Below, in pieces: positions 19,166-27,489 of a DNA stretch of 64,000 nucleotides. This DNA comes from Pseudomonas baltica. GTDB taxonomy: Bacteria > Pseudomonadota > Gammaproteobacteria > Pseudomonadales > Pseudomonadaceae. The stretch covers positions 3,312,501 to 3,376,500 of the forward strand of contig NZ_CP134771.1 in assembly GCF_031880315.1 (NCBI RefSeq), written 5' to 3'. Position 1 is the first letter of the stretch. Every line of letters begins with the position of its first letter. The position numbers and the translations under genes were made by a program. The notes under the pieces are model-generated. The model was not told the origin of the DNA and searched no databases. It was given only the letters and a program-made list of their open reading frames with translations.

Positions 19166-20407
19166 TCAAGCCGCCGTCGCCCCAAAAAACCAGTAACACA
19201 CCGCAATCGCCGCCACCACGCCGGAAAACTCCGCCAATAACGCGCATCCCACCGCGTGCCGCGCGCGCTTGATGCCCACGGCGCCGAAATACACCGCCAG
19301 CACGTAAAAGGTCGTCTCGGTGCTGCCCTGGATCGTCGCCGCCACCAACGCCGGGAAGCTGTCGACGCCCTTGCTCTGCATGGTCTCGATCAACATCGCC
19401 CGCGCCGCGCTGCCCGAGAACGGCTTCACCAATGCGGTTGGCAGCGCATCGACGAATCGCCCATCGAGCCCGGCCCATTCCACGGCATGGCGAATCCCCT
19501 CCAGCACGAACCCCAACGCTCCCGACGCCCGCAACACGCCAACGGCGCAGAGCATCGCCACCAGATAAGGCAGGAGGTTCTTTGCCACGTCGAAGCCTTC
19601 CTTGGCGCCTTCGACGAAGGTTTCGTACACCGGTACTTTCTTCAGCGCGCCAATCAGCAAGAACAGGATGATCAAACCGAACAGCGTCAGGTTGCCGAGG
19701 ATCGACGACAGACTCGCCAGCGCCGTCGCCGACAGACCGGCCAGCAGGGCCATGAACGCGCCCAGCAACAAGGCTCCCGGAATCAGATAGGCAAGCACCA
19801 CCGGGTCCCACAGGCGCAGCCGTTGCATGACCGCGACCGACAACAGCCCCACCAGCGTCGACGCACTGGTGGCCAGCAGGATCGGCAGGAATACCAGGGT
19901 CGGGTCCAGCGCACCTTGCTGCGCGCGGTACATGAAGATGGTCACCGGCAGCAACGTCAGCGACGAGGCGTTGAGCACCAGAAACAGAATCTGCGCATTG
20001 CTGGCCGTGTCTGGCAGCGGATTGAGCTCTTGCAGCGCGCGCATGGCCTTGAGGCCGATAGGCGTGGCGGCGTTGTCCAGGCCCAGGCCGTTGGCAGCGA
20101 AATTGAGGGTAATCAGGCCCAGCGCCGGATGCCCCGGCGGGACCTCGGGCATCAGCCGCGCGAACAAGGGGCCCAGCACCTTGGCCAGCCAGTCGACGAT
20201 GCCGGCCTTCTCGGCGATTTTCAGAAAACCAAGCCACAGCGTCAGGGTGCCGAACAGCAGCACCATGACATCCACCGACAGCTTGGCCATGGCGAAAATG
20301 CTCTCGACCATCGCCGCGAAGACCCCAGCGTTGCCGCCCACCAGCCACTGCGCGAGACCGGACACCGCCGCCACCAGGAAAAACCCGAGCCATAGGCCAT
20401 TAAGCAT
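19166..20407 (-). CDS. SpmA/SpmB-like nucleoside-recognition membrane protein
   Basis: Protein of 413 residues that fuses the equivalents of spore maturation proteins SpmA and SpmB. Non-sporulating bacteria commonly have this fusion. Two Gate (nucleoside recognition) domains are visible. The first has LNFAANGLGLDNAATPIGLKA (about 106-126) and the second has IQGSTETTFYVLAVYFGAVG near 370-390. There are about ten membrane segments. Convergent with the DUF5924 gene. The role in Pseudomonas is unknown; it may be a transporter or a fusion-protein scaffold. Confidence 0.85.
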   Translation of the reverse strand: MLNGLWLGFFLVAAVSGLAQWLVGGNAGVFAAMVESIFAMAKLSVDVMVLLFGTLTLWLGFLKIAEKAGIVDWLAKVLGPLFARLMPEVPPGHPALGLITLNFAANGLGLDNAATPIGLKAMRALQELNPLPDTASNAQILFLVLNASSLTLLPVTIFMYRAQQGALDPTLVFLPILLATSASTLVGLLSVAVMQRLRLWDPVVLAYLIPGALLLGAFMALLAGLSATALASLSSILGNLTLFGLIILFLLIGALKKVPVYETFVEGAKEGFDVAKNLLPYLVAMLCAVGVLRASGALGFVLEGIRHAVEWAGLDGRFVDALPTALVKPFSGSAARAMLIETMQSKGVDSFPALVAATIQGSTETTFYVLAVYFGAVGIKRARHAVGCALLAEFSGVVAAIAVCYWFFGATAA

Positions 20408-20486
20408 TTGTCACACCCCCAAAACGATGCGCCGATGATAACGGCGTGGCCCCGGACTACCAAACCGATAAGGCGAAATGCAGCAG

Positions 20487-20515
20487 ATAAAAACCAGCCC
20501 CGAATATCCGGGGCT
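20487..20515 (-). terminator. Rho-independent terminator of gltP
   Basis: Read on the minus strand: AGCCCCG / CGGGGCT (20515-20509 with 20502-20496), six-base loop, then GGTTTTTAT. It begins 23 bp after the gltP stop. Confidence 0.82.
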
Positions 20516-20537
20516 CGCCAACCGCAGATAAATCGGT

Positions 20538-21908
20538 TTATTCGGTAACGACCTTGCCGGCTGGCGCCTTGGTGCTACGACCGCGCAAGTGCGGCAGGCT
20601 GTTCCAGTAACGCTCGCCCTTGGTCGCGTCGTACATGCCCTCCCACTTGGCGATCACCAGTACCGCCAGGGCGTTGCCGACCACGTTGAGTGCGGTGCGG
20701 GCCATGTCCATGATGCGGTCGACGCCAGCGATGAACGCCAGGCCTTCCAGCGGGATGCCCACGCTGCCGAGCGTCGCCAGCAGCACCACGAAGGACACAC
20801 CCGGTACGCCGGCGATGCCCTTGGAGGTGACCATCAGGGTCAGGATCAGCATCAGTTGCTGACCGATCGACAGATCGATCCCGTACAGCTGAGCGATGAA
20901 CAACGCCGCAATGCTCTGGTACAGCGTCGAACCATCGAGGTTGAACGAGTAACCGGTCGGCACCACGAAGCTGCTGATCGCTTTCGGCGCTCCGTAGGCT
21001 TCCATCTTCTCGATGATACGCGGCAGTACGGTTTCCGAACTGGCGGTGGAGTAGGCCAGGATCAGCTCATCCTTGAGGATGCGCATCAGCTTGAGGATCG
21101 AGAAGCCGAACATCCGCGCCACCAGCCCCAGCACCCCAAAGGCGAAGAAGGCGATGGCCACGTAGACCAGGATCACCAGCTTGGCCAATGGCAGCAACGA
21201 GCTGAAGCCGAACTTGGCCACGGTCACCGCGATCAGGGCGAAAACGCCGATCGGCGCATAGTTCATGATCATGTGAGTGACCTTGAACATAGCTTCCGAG
21301 ACACCCTGGAACACCTTCACCAGCGGATCGCGCAGGTCCGCCTGCAGGCTCGACAGCCCCATGCCGAACATCACCGAAAAGAAAATGATCGGCAGCATGT
21401 CGCCGCGGGCGATCGAGGCAAAGATGTTCGACGGAATCAGGTTGAGCAGGGTGGCGACAAAAGCGTGGTCATGCTGCACTTCGGCCGTGGTCTTCTGGTA
21501 CTGAGAGATATCCACTGTCGACAGGGTGCTCATGTCGATCCCCGCGCCGGGGTGTAAGGCATTGGCCAGGCCTACACCCACCAGAATCGCCAAAGTGGTG
21601 ACGATCTCGAAGTAAATGATGGTTTTCAGCCCGATGCGGCCCAGCTTCTTGGCATCGCCCACGCCCGCGATACCGACGATCAGCGAGGCGATCACGATAG
21701 GCACCACGATCATCTTGATCAGGCGAATAAAGATATCGCCAGCCGGTTGCAGCACGGTGCTGATCCACCACGAGGAGTCTTCCCACCAGTTTTTGGCTTC
21801 CATGCCGGCGGTGGCTTTGCCCAGATGGTTGAGCGCTGCGCCGATTGCAATTCCGAGCACAAGGCCGATGAGAATTTGCCAAGCCAGGCTGAGTTTCGCC
21901 TTTTTCAT
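20538..21908 (-). CDS. gltP: Glutamate/aspartate:proton symporter
   Basis: Dicarboxylate/amino acid:cation symporter of 456 residues, close to E. coli GltP in length. Family motifs are present: AYSTASSETVLPRIIEKMEAYG (the serine-rich motif), GYSFNLDGSTLYQS and TSKGIAGVPG. Eight membrane helices plus two re-entrant loops are expected. It imports Glu and Asp with protons. The upstream region (21909-22250) has dyad operators, AauR-like boxes and a possible sigma-54 promoter. Some paralogues carry C4-dicarboxylates instead; GltP is preferred on overall sequence. Confidence 0.9.
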   Translation of the reverse strand: MKKAKLSLAWQILIGLVLGIAIGAALNHLGKATAGMEAKNWWEDSSWWISTVLQPAGDIFIRLIKMIVVPIVIASLIVGIAGVGDAKKLGRIGLKTIIYFEIVTTLAILVGVGLANALHPGAGIDMSTLSTVDISQYQKTTAEVQHDHAFVATLLNLIPSNIFASIARGDMLPIIFFSVMFGMGLSSLQADLRDPLVKVFQGVSEAMFKVTHMIMNYAPIGVFALIAVTVAKFGFSSLLPLAKLVILVYVAIAFFAFGVLGLVARMFGFSILKLMRILKDELILAYSTASSETVLPRIIEKMEAYGAPKAISSFVVPTGYSFNLDGSTLYQSIAALFIAQLYGIDLSIGQQLMLILTLMVTSKGIAGVPGVSFVVLLATLGSVGIPLEGLAFIAGVDRIMDMARTALNVVGNALAVLVIAKWEGMYDATKGERYWNSLPHLRGRSTKAPAGKVVTE

Positions 21909-22037
21909 AGATTACCCCTTGTTGCAGTGACCCTGGAGCACCTCGCGGCGCTGCGGGAAAAGCTCGCCAACCCTGAATGGCGGGGCTGGCCAACGAAAAA
22001 AAGGGTGCACTATTCCCATGCAGAAAAGACCCGTCTA

Positions 22038-22072
22038 ATGCCGGAACGGCATGGGTCATGCCGAAACGGTAT
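22038..22072. promoter_or_regulatory. Tandem 15-bp dyads and possible sigma-54 promoter before gltP
   Basis: ATGCCGGAACGGCAT (22038-22052, perfect dyad) and ATGCCGAAACGGTAT (22058-22072, near-perfect) start exactly 20 bp apart, two helical turns. The minus-strand sequence between them contains CGGCATGACCCATGC (GG at 22062-22061, GC at 22050-22049), which has the GG-N10-GC spacing of a sigma-54 promoter reading toward gltP. The dyads may be operators that block or overlap it. Confidence 0.4.
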
Positions 22073-22119
22073 AAGGCTTGGATATCTGTGTGGATGTGCG
22101 AATTACTGCCATCGGGTCG

Positions 22120-22207
22120 TTCGGAATGTCGAATCGGTGAGGGCAGGCTGGCTGGCGCCTGTAGAGCGGAGGGGGTTTTCAAACGGCGGGATGTTCGAAT
22201 TTCCGAT
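22120..22207. promoter_or_regulatory. AauR-like boxes upstream of gltP
   Basis: TTCGGAATGTCGAA (22120-22133) and, in reverse orientation, ATCGGAAATTCGAA (22207-22194). They match the TTCGG-N4-CCGAA consensus reported for AauR, the acidic-amino-acid activator, with one or two mismatches. They lie 70 and 145 bp upstream of the possible sigma-54 site, the usual enhancer distance. The rest of the 583-bp spacer (21909-22491) holds a REP pair and no gene. Confidence 0.4.
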
Positions 22208-22255
22208 CAGAAAGATGCTGAAACTAAATCAAAATGAAACCTCCGCAGAAAGTAC

Positions 22256-22338
22256 TTGTGGGAGCGAGCTATGTTCGCGAACAGACGCCGTTATGTAACG
22301 GCTGGCCTCTTCGCCAGCATACCTGGCTCCCACAGAGT
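22256..22338. repeat. REP element pair
   Basis: CTTGTGGGAGCGAGCTATGTTCGCGAA facing CTTCGCCAGCATACCTGGCTCCCACAG around a central ACGCCGTTATGTAACGGC. Both arms are REP cores with diverged tails. Confidence 0.7.
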
Positions 22339-22491
22339 TGTGAGCTGGTTTCCAGCTCGGCCATGATCGCGCATGACCACTTCCCCTGACCCGGTCCTCA
22401 TCGAAGGTACTCCCTGTACCCTTAGGTCACTTCAACCATGACGGTCAAAGCATCCCGACCCCTTGGTCGCTTTGCGACTCCGTACTATCGG

Positions 22492-22656
22492 TCAGGGTCG
22501 ACCGCGACGCCCCATGAAGAAGGACACCACGAACAGCACCAGGAAGATGATGAACAGGATTTTGGCAATGCCTGCGGCAGTACCGGCGATGCCACCGAAG
22601 CCCAGGACCGCAGCGATGACGGCGATGATGAGGAATGTAACTGCCCAACTCAGCAT
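22492..22656 (-). CDS. DUF1328 small membrane protein
   Basis: A 54-residue protein, [21 protein letters not shown] at the N-terminus and [19 protein letters not shown] at the C-terminus. That is two hydrophobic helices with a Gly turn ([13 protein letters not shown]), the typical DUF1328/YtjA pattern. AAGGAGATACATC is a strong ribosome site before the ATG at 22656. It is too short for many ORF callers. Family members are often stress-induced; role unknown. Confidence 0.88.
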   Translation of the reverse strand: MLSWAVTFLIIAVIAAVLGFGGIAGTAAGIAKILFIIFLVLFVVSFFMGRRGRP

Positions 22657-22730
22657 GATGTATCTCCTTATGTTACGTCTCTAGGTTTGAAGCATTGCCT
22701 TCCGGCCTGTTCGGCTCGGATGTTTACCGA

Positions 22731-22751
22731 GACGCCGCCGATAGCGGCGTC
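22731..22751 (-). terminator. Hairpin after the 92-residue protein gene
   Basis: GACGCCGC / GCGGCGTC (22731-22738 with 22744-22751), loop CGATA, ten bases past the stop of the minus-strand gene at 22761. No clear T-run, so it may be a weak terminator or a 3' stabiliser. Confidence 0.45.
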
Positions 22752-22760
22752 TGTCGATTC

Positions 22761-23039
22761 TTAGAACGTCCAGCGCTGCTGTGGTGCGGCGGGGGCGTTC
22801 ACTTCAGCTGTTTGTTCGAAGTCGCGGGCACTGGGCATTTCCATGCCGCGGCTGCTGACCGGGCTGAAGTGCGAGCTCTGCGCATGCGGCACCATGTGGA
22901 GCAATGGCTCGGGCGCTTGAGTCATGCGTTGATACGCCATGCAGCCCAACAGGGTGACCAGCATGGCGAACAGCAGGAAGAGCCCCTGTTGAACGTGGGA
23001 GGAGGCGACAGCAGCGGTGGCGAGAGGTGTGCGGTTCAT
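22761..23039 (-). CDS. Small single-helix membrane protein, unrecognised
   Basis: Protein of 92 residues. One membrane helix spans about 18-36 (QQGLFLLFAMLVTLLGCMAY), followed by a roughly 55-residue soluble tail rich in Pro, Ser and Met. AGGAGCCACAGG is a good ribosome site before the ATG at 23039. I do not recognise a domain. The notable point is upstream: a near-consensus sigma-54 promoter about 85 bp before the start. It lies between DUF1328 and BON-domain genes, suggesting an envelope or stress role, but this is only context. Confidence 0.7.
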   Translation of the reverse strand: MNRTPLATAAVASSHVQQGLFLLFAMLVTLLGCMAYQRMTQAPEPLLHMVPHAQSSHFSPVSSRGMEMPSARDFEQTAEVNAPAAPQQRWTF

Positions 23040-23121
23040 CCTGTGGCTCCTGACCTTCAGTGATGGCTGCTGAAGGATTGGTCGTAGCGTTCAACGACGA
23101 TAATTCTGTTATCGAAGTTAT

Positions 23122-23137
23122 TGCAGACGTCGTGCCA
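23122..23137 (-). promoter_or_regulatory. Sigma-54 promoter of the 92-residue protein gene
   Basis: On the minus strand TGGCACGACGTCTGCA matches the sigma-54 consensus TGGCACG-N4-TTGCA at all but one position, with GG and GC ten bases apart. The expected start site is near 23112, giving a leader of roughly 72 bases before the ATG at 23039. Confidence 0.72.
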
Positions 23138-23275
23138 CATTTTGTTACCGAATAAAACATAGTTAAATCAATAGCTTATGATTAAAAGTGCGCGCTTGTG
23201 ACGTTCATCCTGCACGATACCCCCTCGGTAGGTCGGGCGATTTGCACGACCCAGTCAGCCTTGCGCCGTCGGCCC

Positions 23276-24127
23276 TTACAGCGCCGGCTTGATGGCCACT
23301 TTGAGCAGGTCGGCATCCACCCCGCGAACGCCGCGAATATTGCGGGCCAGCTCCAGCGCCACAGTCTTTTCCTCGCTGCTGCCCACATCGCCGCTCAGGC
23401 TGACCATACCGGTGTGGGTTTCGACATTGATGGTCAGGCCATCGAGGCTGCGGCTATATAGCAGGCTGGCCTTCACCTTGCTCGTGATCCAGGCATCGCT
23501 CAGAGCGTCTTCGGTGGTTTTGGCGGCTGTTTCGGCGCGGGTGGTCGACGTATCGGCCGCGCCCAGGCTGATCAGGTTGTTGACCTGATAGACCCCTTCG
23601 GTATTGCTCGCCAGGCTGCCGGCCAGCAATTTGGCATCGGCGGTCGGCGCTTTGCCCTTGAGCGTCACCACACCGTTTTCGGTGGCAACGCTGCCGTGCA
23701 GGTCGCGGGTGCTGGTGTTCCACAGCAATTTGGATTTGATAGTGGCTGTGAGGGTCGCGTCATCGAAGCGCTGGGCAAGCGACTGGCGCGCGGGCATCTG
23801 CTCGGCCAGGTGGTCATCCACCTTCAGTTGATTGTCGACCTTGGTAATCCCATCCACGTCCCCGGCGATCTGCGCCGCGAGCTCGCGATCCACTTCGTTT
23901 TCCACCGAGCCACTGAGGGTTGCCGTGCCTTGGTGCACGACCACCCCAAGCTTGAACGGGCTCAGGTGACGGTTAAGGGCGAATGCCGTCCAGATCGACC
24001 CTTCTTGCCTGGCCGCTTGCAGTTGACTGGCCAGACTGCTGTCGGCGGCAATACTGGGCGCACTGTGCATTGACAGTACCGTCAGCGCGGCGGAAGCAAG
24101 AGCCAGCTTTTTGAGGGTTTGCATCAA
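23276..24127 (-). CDS. Periplasmic protein with three BON domains
   Basis: Exported OsmY-like protein of 283 residues. The signal peptide is LKKLALASAALTVLSMHSAPSIAA. Three BON domains follow. Their typical cores are GVVVHQGTATLSGSVENEVD, GSVATENGVVTLKGKAPTA and VETHTGMVSLSGDVGSSEE. BON domains bind phospholipid or attach to membranes and are common in osmotic-stress proteins. The domains start at about residues 43, 125 and 213. The gene is divergent from algB across a 220-bp spacer. The specific role is inferred to be envelope protection. Confidence 0.88.
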   Translation of the reverse strand: MMQTLKKLALASAALTVLSMHSAPSIAADSSLASQLQAARQEGSIWTAFALNRHLSPFKLGVVVHQGTATLSGSVENEVDRELAAQIAGDVDGITKVDNQLKVDDHLAEQMPARQSLAQRFDDATLTATIKSKLLWNTSTRDLHGSVATENGVVTLKGKAPTADAKLLAGSLASNTEGVYQVNNLISLGAADTSTTRAETAAKTTEDALSDAWITSKVKASLLYSRSLDGLTINVETHTGMVSLSGDVGSSEEKTVALELARNIRGVRGVDADLLKVAIKPAL

Positions 24128-24347
24128 TAATTCTCCATGTTTTTGGATTGCCCCAGATGTCGCAACCCTTATGCCAGGCCTTTGACAGCACGGATTTGGA
24201 GAAAAATCAGAAAGTTAGCGATTGTTTGTTCAGCGAACTACCATGCAGGGTGCGGAATGAATCAGAATAAACCCTGCAACTTGCACGATTTTTCCCTGAC
24301 TAATGTAAGACATTTCTGTAAGACCAATCTGATAGAGGCGTAGGAAA

Positions 24348-25694
24348 ATGGAACCAGGCACGGACCATCAAGGCCGAATTTTGCTTGTCGATGATGAGTC
24401 CGCCATTCTGCGTACCTTTCGTTACTGCCTCGAGGATGAAGGCTATAGCGTGGCGACAGCCAATAGCTCGGCCCAGGCCGAGGCATTGCTGCAACGCCAG
24501 GTGTTTGACTTGTGCTTCCTCGATCTGCGGCTGGGCGATGACAACGGCCTCGACGTATTAGCGCAGATGCGCGTGCAGGCGCCTTGGATGCGAGTTGTCA
24601 TCGTCACCGCTCACTCGGCAGTGGATACCGCCGTCGACGCCATCCAGGCGGGCGCTGCGGATTATCTGGTCAAACCGTGCAGCCCCGATCAGCTGCGTCT
24701 GGCCACCGCCAAGCAGCTGGAAGTGCGGCAACTGTCGGCGCGGCTCGAAGCGCTCGAAGGCGAAGTGCGCAAACCTAAAGACGGCCTCGACTCCCACAGT
24801 CCGGCGATGATGGTCGTGCTGGAGACCGCTCGACAGGTCGCCACTACCGACGCCAACATCCTCATCCTCGGCGAATCGGGTACGGGTAAAGGGGAACTGG
24901 CCCGCGCCATCCATGGCTGGAGCAAACGCGCGAAAAAATCCTGCGTAACCATCAATTGCCCGTCGCTGACTGCCGAACTGATGGAAAGCGAGCTGTTCGG
25001 CCACAGCCGCGGCGCCTTCACCGGTGCCAGCGAGAGCACCTTGGGCCGGGTCAATCAGGCCGATGGCGGGACCTTGTTCCTCGACGAAATCGGCGACTTC
25101 CCGCTAACCCTGCAGCCCAAATTGCTGCGTTTTATTCAGGACAAGGAATACGAGCGCGTCGGCGACCCGGTGACCCGCCGCGCCGACGTGCGCATCCTCG
25201 CCGCGACCAACCTCAACCTCGAGGACATGGTGCGCGACGGTCGCTTCCGCGAAGACCTGCTCTACCGCCTCAACGTCATCACCTTGCACCTGCCGCCGTT
25301 GCGCGAGCGCAGCGAAGACATCCTCACCTTGGCCGAGCGCTTCCTGGCGCGCTTCGTCAAGGAATACGCCCGCCCGGCACGGACCTTCAGCGAAGAAGCC
25401 CGCGCGGCACTGCTCAACTACCGCTGGCCCGGCAATATCCGCGAACTGCGTAACGTCATCGAGCGCGCGAGCATCATCTGCGCCAAGGACAAGGTCGAGG
25501 TCAGCCACTTGGGCATGGCCGAGCAACCGGTCAACAACGCGCCGCGTATCGGTGCCGCCTTGAGCCTGGACGAGCTGGAAAAAGCCCACATCGGCGCGGT
25601 GCTGTCCACCAGCGACACCCTTGACCAAGCCGCCAAGACTTTGGGTATCGATGCCTCGACCCTGTACCGCAAACGCAAACAGTACAACCTATGA
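24348..25694 (+). CDS. algB: Two-component response regulator AlgB (NtrC family)
   Basis: NtrC-type regulator of 448 residues. The receiver domain (11-125) has the phospho-acceptor D59 in CFLDLRLG and conserved K near 107. The AAA+ domain has the Walker A ESGTGKGE and the sigma-54 contact loop RGAFTGASE. The Fis-type helix-turn-helix is at the end (LDQAAKTLGIDASTLYRKRK). AlgB activates alginate genes in P. aeruginosa and acts in quorum and biofilm control. It overlaps kinB by 4 bp. The GAFTGA loop is intact, so a sigma-54 role is possible even though its alginate function there has been reported to be unusual. Confidence 0.95.
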   Translation: MEPGTDHQGRILLVDDESAILRTFRYCLEDEGYSVATANSSAQAEALLQRQVFDLCFLDLRLGDDNGLDVLAQMRVQAPWMRVVIVTAHSAVDTAVDAIQAGAADYLVKPCSPDQLRLATAKQLEVRQLSARLEALEGEVRKPKDGLDSHSPAMMVVLETARQVATTDANILILGESGTGKGELARAIHGWSKRAKKSCVTINCPSLTAELMESELFGHSRGAFTGASESTLGRVNQADGGTLFLDEIGDFPLTLQPKLLRFIQDKEYERVGDPVTRRADVRILAATNLNLEDMVRDGRFREDLLYRLNVITLHLPPLRERSEDILTLAERFLARFVKEYARPARTFSEEARAALLNYRWPGNIRELRNVIERASIICAKDKVEVSHLGMAEQPVNNAPRIGAALSLDELEKAHIGAVLSTSDTLDQAAKTLGIDASTLYRKRKQYNL

Positions 25695-27478
25695 AGCTGC
25701 CGATGAAATTGCGGACGCGCTTGTTCCTGAGCATTTCCGCATTGATCACTGTTGCCTTGCTGGGGCTGTTGCTGGGCCTGGTCAGCGTCATTCAGATGGC
25801 CAAGGCCCAGCAGTCGCTGATTCACAACAACTTCGTCACCCTGGACCTCGGCCTGAAACTGCGCCAGACCTTGGGCGATCAATTGTTCATGACCCAGAAC
25901 GATGTGCCCGACAAGACAGCGCTCCAACGGTCTCAGGTGCAATTTCGCACACTGCTCGATGAAGCGCTCGCGGCGCCCATTACCGTCGAGCAACAGCGCG
26001 CCTTCGTACAGGCCGCCAGCGATTACCAAGGCTACGTAGAGGCGCTGGCACAAGCCGTGCACAATGCCAGCAATGTCAGCGACGATGGCAACCAGAATGA
26101 GGCTTTCAACCGAGTCCGCAACGATCTGATCGAAACCCACCGTGCCACGCTCGACCTGATCACCGCTGGCGAGATGGCCTCCCACGATCGCGCGGTGCTG
26201 ATCTCCACGCTGCTGGGGCTGGTGGGTATTGCCGTGCTGATCATCGGCTTCATCACCGCCCATGGCATCGCCAAGCGTTTCGGCGGACCGATCGAAGCGC
26301 TGGCGACCGCCGCCGACCATATCAGCCAAGGTAATTTCGAGGTGACCCTGCCGACCTCGTCGGCCGTCGAGATGAATCAGCTGACCGATCGCTTCGGCAC
26401 CATGGCCGCGGCCTTGCGTCGCCATCAGGAAACCAATGTCGACGAGCTGCGCGCGGGCCAGCAACGCTTGCAAGCGGTGCTCGACAGCATCGACGACGGT
26501 TTGCTGATGATCGATCGCCAGGGCCTGCTGGAACATCTCAACCCGGTGGCGCAACGCCAGCTTGGCTGGGACGACAGCCAGCTGGGCAACCCCTTGGGCC
26601 AGGCATTGCGACGTCCGGAGATGGACGAACAGCTGCAATTGATCCTCCGTGGCGGCTCGCTGGAACGTGCTCTGGAGGACCTGAGTTTCGAAGTCGAGGG
26701 CGAGACTCGCCTGCTGTCCTACAGCTTGACCCCGGTCAGCCACCCGACCGGGCAGATCCTAGGCGCCGTGATGGTGCTCCACGACGTCACCGAGCAACGC
26801 GCTTTCGAACGCGTGCGCAGCGAGTTCGTGCTGCGCGCCTCCCACGAGCTGCGCACGCCGGTGACCGGCATGCACATGGCCTTCGGGCTGCTGCAAGAGC
26901 GAGTCCACTTCGACCCGGCGTCGCGCGAATACGACCTGCTGAGCACGGTCAACGAAGAAATGCAGCGCCTGATGCAACTGATCAACGACCTGCTGAATTT
27001 CTCGCGTTACCAGAGTGGGCAGCAAAAGCTCAACCTGGCACCCTGCACCATCGGCGATCTGCTGCTGCGCGCCGAAGCCCGCTATCAGGGGCCGGCGCAG
27101 GAGAAAGGCATCGTACTCGCCATCGAGGAGCAAGAGGCCTTGCCCCGGCTACTGGCCGATCAGGCACAACTCGATCGGGTGATCGACAACCTGATGGACA
27201 ACGCCTTGCGCCATACCCCGGAAAACGGTCGCATCCATCTGCAGGCCCGACGGCATGCCGAGCGCGTCATCATCAGCGTGGAGGACAACGGCGAAGGCAT
27301 CGCCTACGGCCAGCAGGGGCGGATCTTCGAGCCCTTCGTGCAGGTCGGGCGCAAAAAGGGCGGTGCCGGCCTGGGTCTGGCGTTGTGCAAGGAAATCGTG
27401 CAACTGCACGGCGGACGCATGGGGGTCTATTCGCGGCCGGGGCAGGGCACGCAGTTCTATATGACGCTGCCGGTCTAG
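25691..27478 (+). CDS. kinB: Sensor histidine kinase KinB
   Basis: Membrane sensor kinase of 595 residues. Helices lie at about 11-35 and 168-190 and flank a periplasmic helical sensor domain. HAMP covers about 190-245, PAS about 255-370, and DHp carries H385 in ASHELRTP with P390, matching positions known to matter in P. aeruginosa KinB. HATPase_c follows with DNLMDNALRHTP, VEDNGEGI and GAGLGLAL. KinB controls AlgB phosphorylation and restrains alginate. The ATGA overlap with algB implies coupling. Confidence 0.95.
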   Translation: MKLPMKLRTRLFLSISALITVALLGLLLGLVSVIQMAKAQQSLIHNNFVTLDLGLKLRQTLGDQLFMTQNDVPDKTALQRSQVQFRTLLDEALAAPITVEQQRAFVQAASDYQGYVEALAQAVHNASNVSDDGNQNEAFNRVRNDLIETHRATLDLITAGEMASHDRAVLISTLLGLVGIAVLIIGFITAHGIAKRFGGPIEALATAADHISQGNFEVTLPTSSAVEMNQLTDRFGTMAAALRRHQETNVDELRAGQQRLQAVLDSIDDGLLMIDRQGLLEHLNPVAQRQLGWDDSQLGNPLGQALRRPEMDEQLQLILRGGSLERALEDLSFEVEGETRLLSYSLTPVSHPTGQILGAVMVLHDVTEQRAFERVRSEFVLRASHELRTPVTGMHMAFGLLQERVHFDPASREYDLLSTVNEEMQRLMQLINDLLNFSRYQSGQQKLNLAPCTIGDLLLRAEARYQGPAQEKGIVLAIEEQEALPRLLADQAQLDRVIDNLMDNALRHTPENGRIHLQARRHAERVIISVEDNGEGIAYGQQGRIFEPFVQVGRKKGGAGLGLALCKEIVQLHGGRMGVYSRPGQGTQFYMTLPV

Positions 27479-27489
27479 GCGGACCGGGT

